From Solirubrobacteraceae bacterium (GTDB taxonomy: Bacteria > Actinomycetota > Thermoleophilia > Solirubrobacterales > Solirubrobacteraceae), in NCBI GenBank assembly GCA_030043235.1, contig JASHYF010000343.1, positions 1 to 5,012 on the forward strand: DNA of 5,012 nucleotides, written 5' to 3'. Position 1 is the stretch's first letter, and each line of letters starts with the position of its first letter. The notes beneath the pieces were generated by a model. The model was not told where the DNA came from. It saw nothing but the letters and a program-made list of their open reading frames with translations, and ran no database searches. This document shows, in pieces, positions 4,675 through 5,012 of this stretch. A program made the position numbers and the translations under genes.

Positions 4675-4693
4675 GCGATCACGGCGCTGTCGA
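4622..4693 (-). repeat. Two-copy 36-bp tandem repeat across the TIGR02530 gene stop
   Basis: Units 4658-4693 and 4622-4657 are adjacent and identical at 29 of 36 positions. The first in transcription order encodes the C-terminal codons DSAVIA and the TGA stop. The second lies downstream of the stop and would read GSAVFA plus another TGA in the same frame. This indicates a local duplication of the gene's end into the spacer. Confidence 0.8.
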
Positions 4694-5012
4694 TGTTTGT
4701 GAACACGTTGTCCTTCATGTGTTCGGACCCGACGGCCGTGATGACCGTGCGGTTGTTGACGGACACCACGAACGCGGTTCCGTCGACGAGCACGAGGGAG
4801 TCGCGCGAGCCCTTGCTCGCGGCGCGATCGACCCCCTTTGAAAGTCGTCCGAGCGTGCCCTGATCGAGCTCGATCCCGCGGCGCTCGGCGCGCGCGAGGG
4901 CGTGCTTGGAGAATGAAAGGCTTTCCGCTCCCTGCGAGGAGCTCGCGTGCGCGAGCGCGTCGGCGAACGACGGCCCGGAGCCGGAGCCGCTGGTGCCGGG
5001 CTGCCGGCCTGT
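4671..5012 (-). CDS. TIGR02530-type flagellar operon protein, C-terminal 113 residues (5' end outside window)
   Basis: This family is found in flagellar operons just before flgE, mainly in Gram-positive bacteria and some other phyla; its exact biochemical role is not known to me. The window shows 113 residues and the stop; the N-terminus lies beyond 5012. A Gly/Ser/Pro-rich stretch precedes FADAL. The family core follows: LSFSKHALARAERRGIEL, then LGRLSKGVDRAASKGSRDS, a strand pair LVLVDGTAFVVSVNNRTVIT, and the hallmark ending KDNVFTNIDSAVI. The core is intact. The frame is open to the window edge. The last codons and stop have been duplicated into the spacer. The flgE start is 103 nt downstream. 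From operon order a role linked to hook assembly is likely, and flgD or fliK would be expected upstream, but neither can be seen here. Confidence 0.9.
   Translation of the reverse strand, partial: TGRQPGTSGSGSGPSFADALAHASSSQGAESLSFSKHALARAERRGIELDQGTLGRLSKGVDRAASKGSRDSLVLVDGTAFVVSVNNRTVITAVGSEHMKDNVFTNIDSAVIA

Noticed and set aside
1..5012. Insertion sequences, CRISPR arrays, tRNA or rRNA genes
   Set aside because: No transposase, regularly spaced repeats or RNA gene signatures were seen on either strand.

Overview
The window is one stretch of a flagellar operon, with every gene I can support on the minus strand. It reads from right to left: 3' part of a TIGR02530-type flagellar operon gene (4671-5012), flgE (hook), flbD/swrD, motA, motB, fliL, fliN, and the 5' part of fliM (1-482). 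The gene order resembles the Bacillus fla/che operon segment (flgE-swrD-fliL-fliM-fliY), with the motAB stator pair inserted after flbD and fliN placed before fliM. The DNA is strongly GC-rich, fliN uses a GTG start, and FlgE, FlbD and the TIGR02530 protein are of the Gram-positive type. This points to a motile high-GC monoderm, probably a flagellated actinobacterium such as a member of the Thermoleophilia. That placement is inference, not proof.

Layout, in transcription order. The TIGR02530 gene ends at 4671. It is followed by 103 bp holding an imperfect 36-bp tandem duplication, which repeats the gene's own 3' end and stop codon, and a candidate 36-codon small ORF with an ATGA junction at each end. 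flgE (3668-4567) follows. A 92-bp gap then contains a strong hairpin that is best paired in the minus-strand transcript. flbD (3270-3575) comes next, then a 169-bp gap rich in secondary structure. This gap has three CAACGG repeats and a sigma-28-like promoter match overlapping the motA start. motA, motB, fliL, fliN and fliM are packed with gaps of 2, 18, 31 and 5 bp, so they are probably one transcription and translation unit.

How the genes work together: FlgE builds the hook. MotA and MotB form the ion-driven stator. FliL supports the stator at the membrane. FlbD (SwrD) is linked to stator power in Bacillus. FliN and FliM form the C-ring that receives torque and sets rotation direction.

The genes are familiar families, and I see no wholly new system. 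The points worth a second look are the FliM N-terminus, which lacks the usual CheY-docking motif, the reversed fliN-fliM order, the repeat tail on FliN, and the structured control regions between flgE, flbD and motA. The plus strand carries only antisense shadows of these genes.
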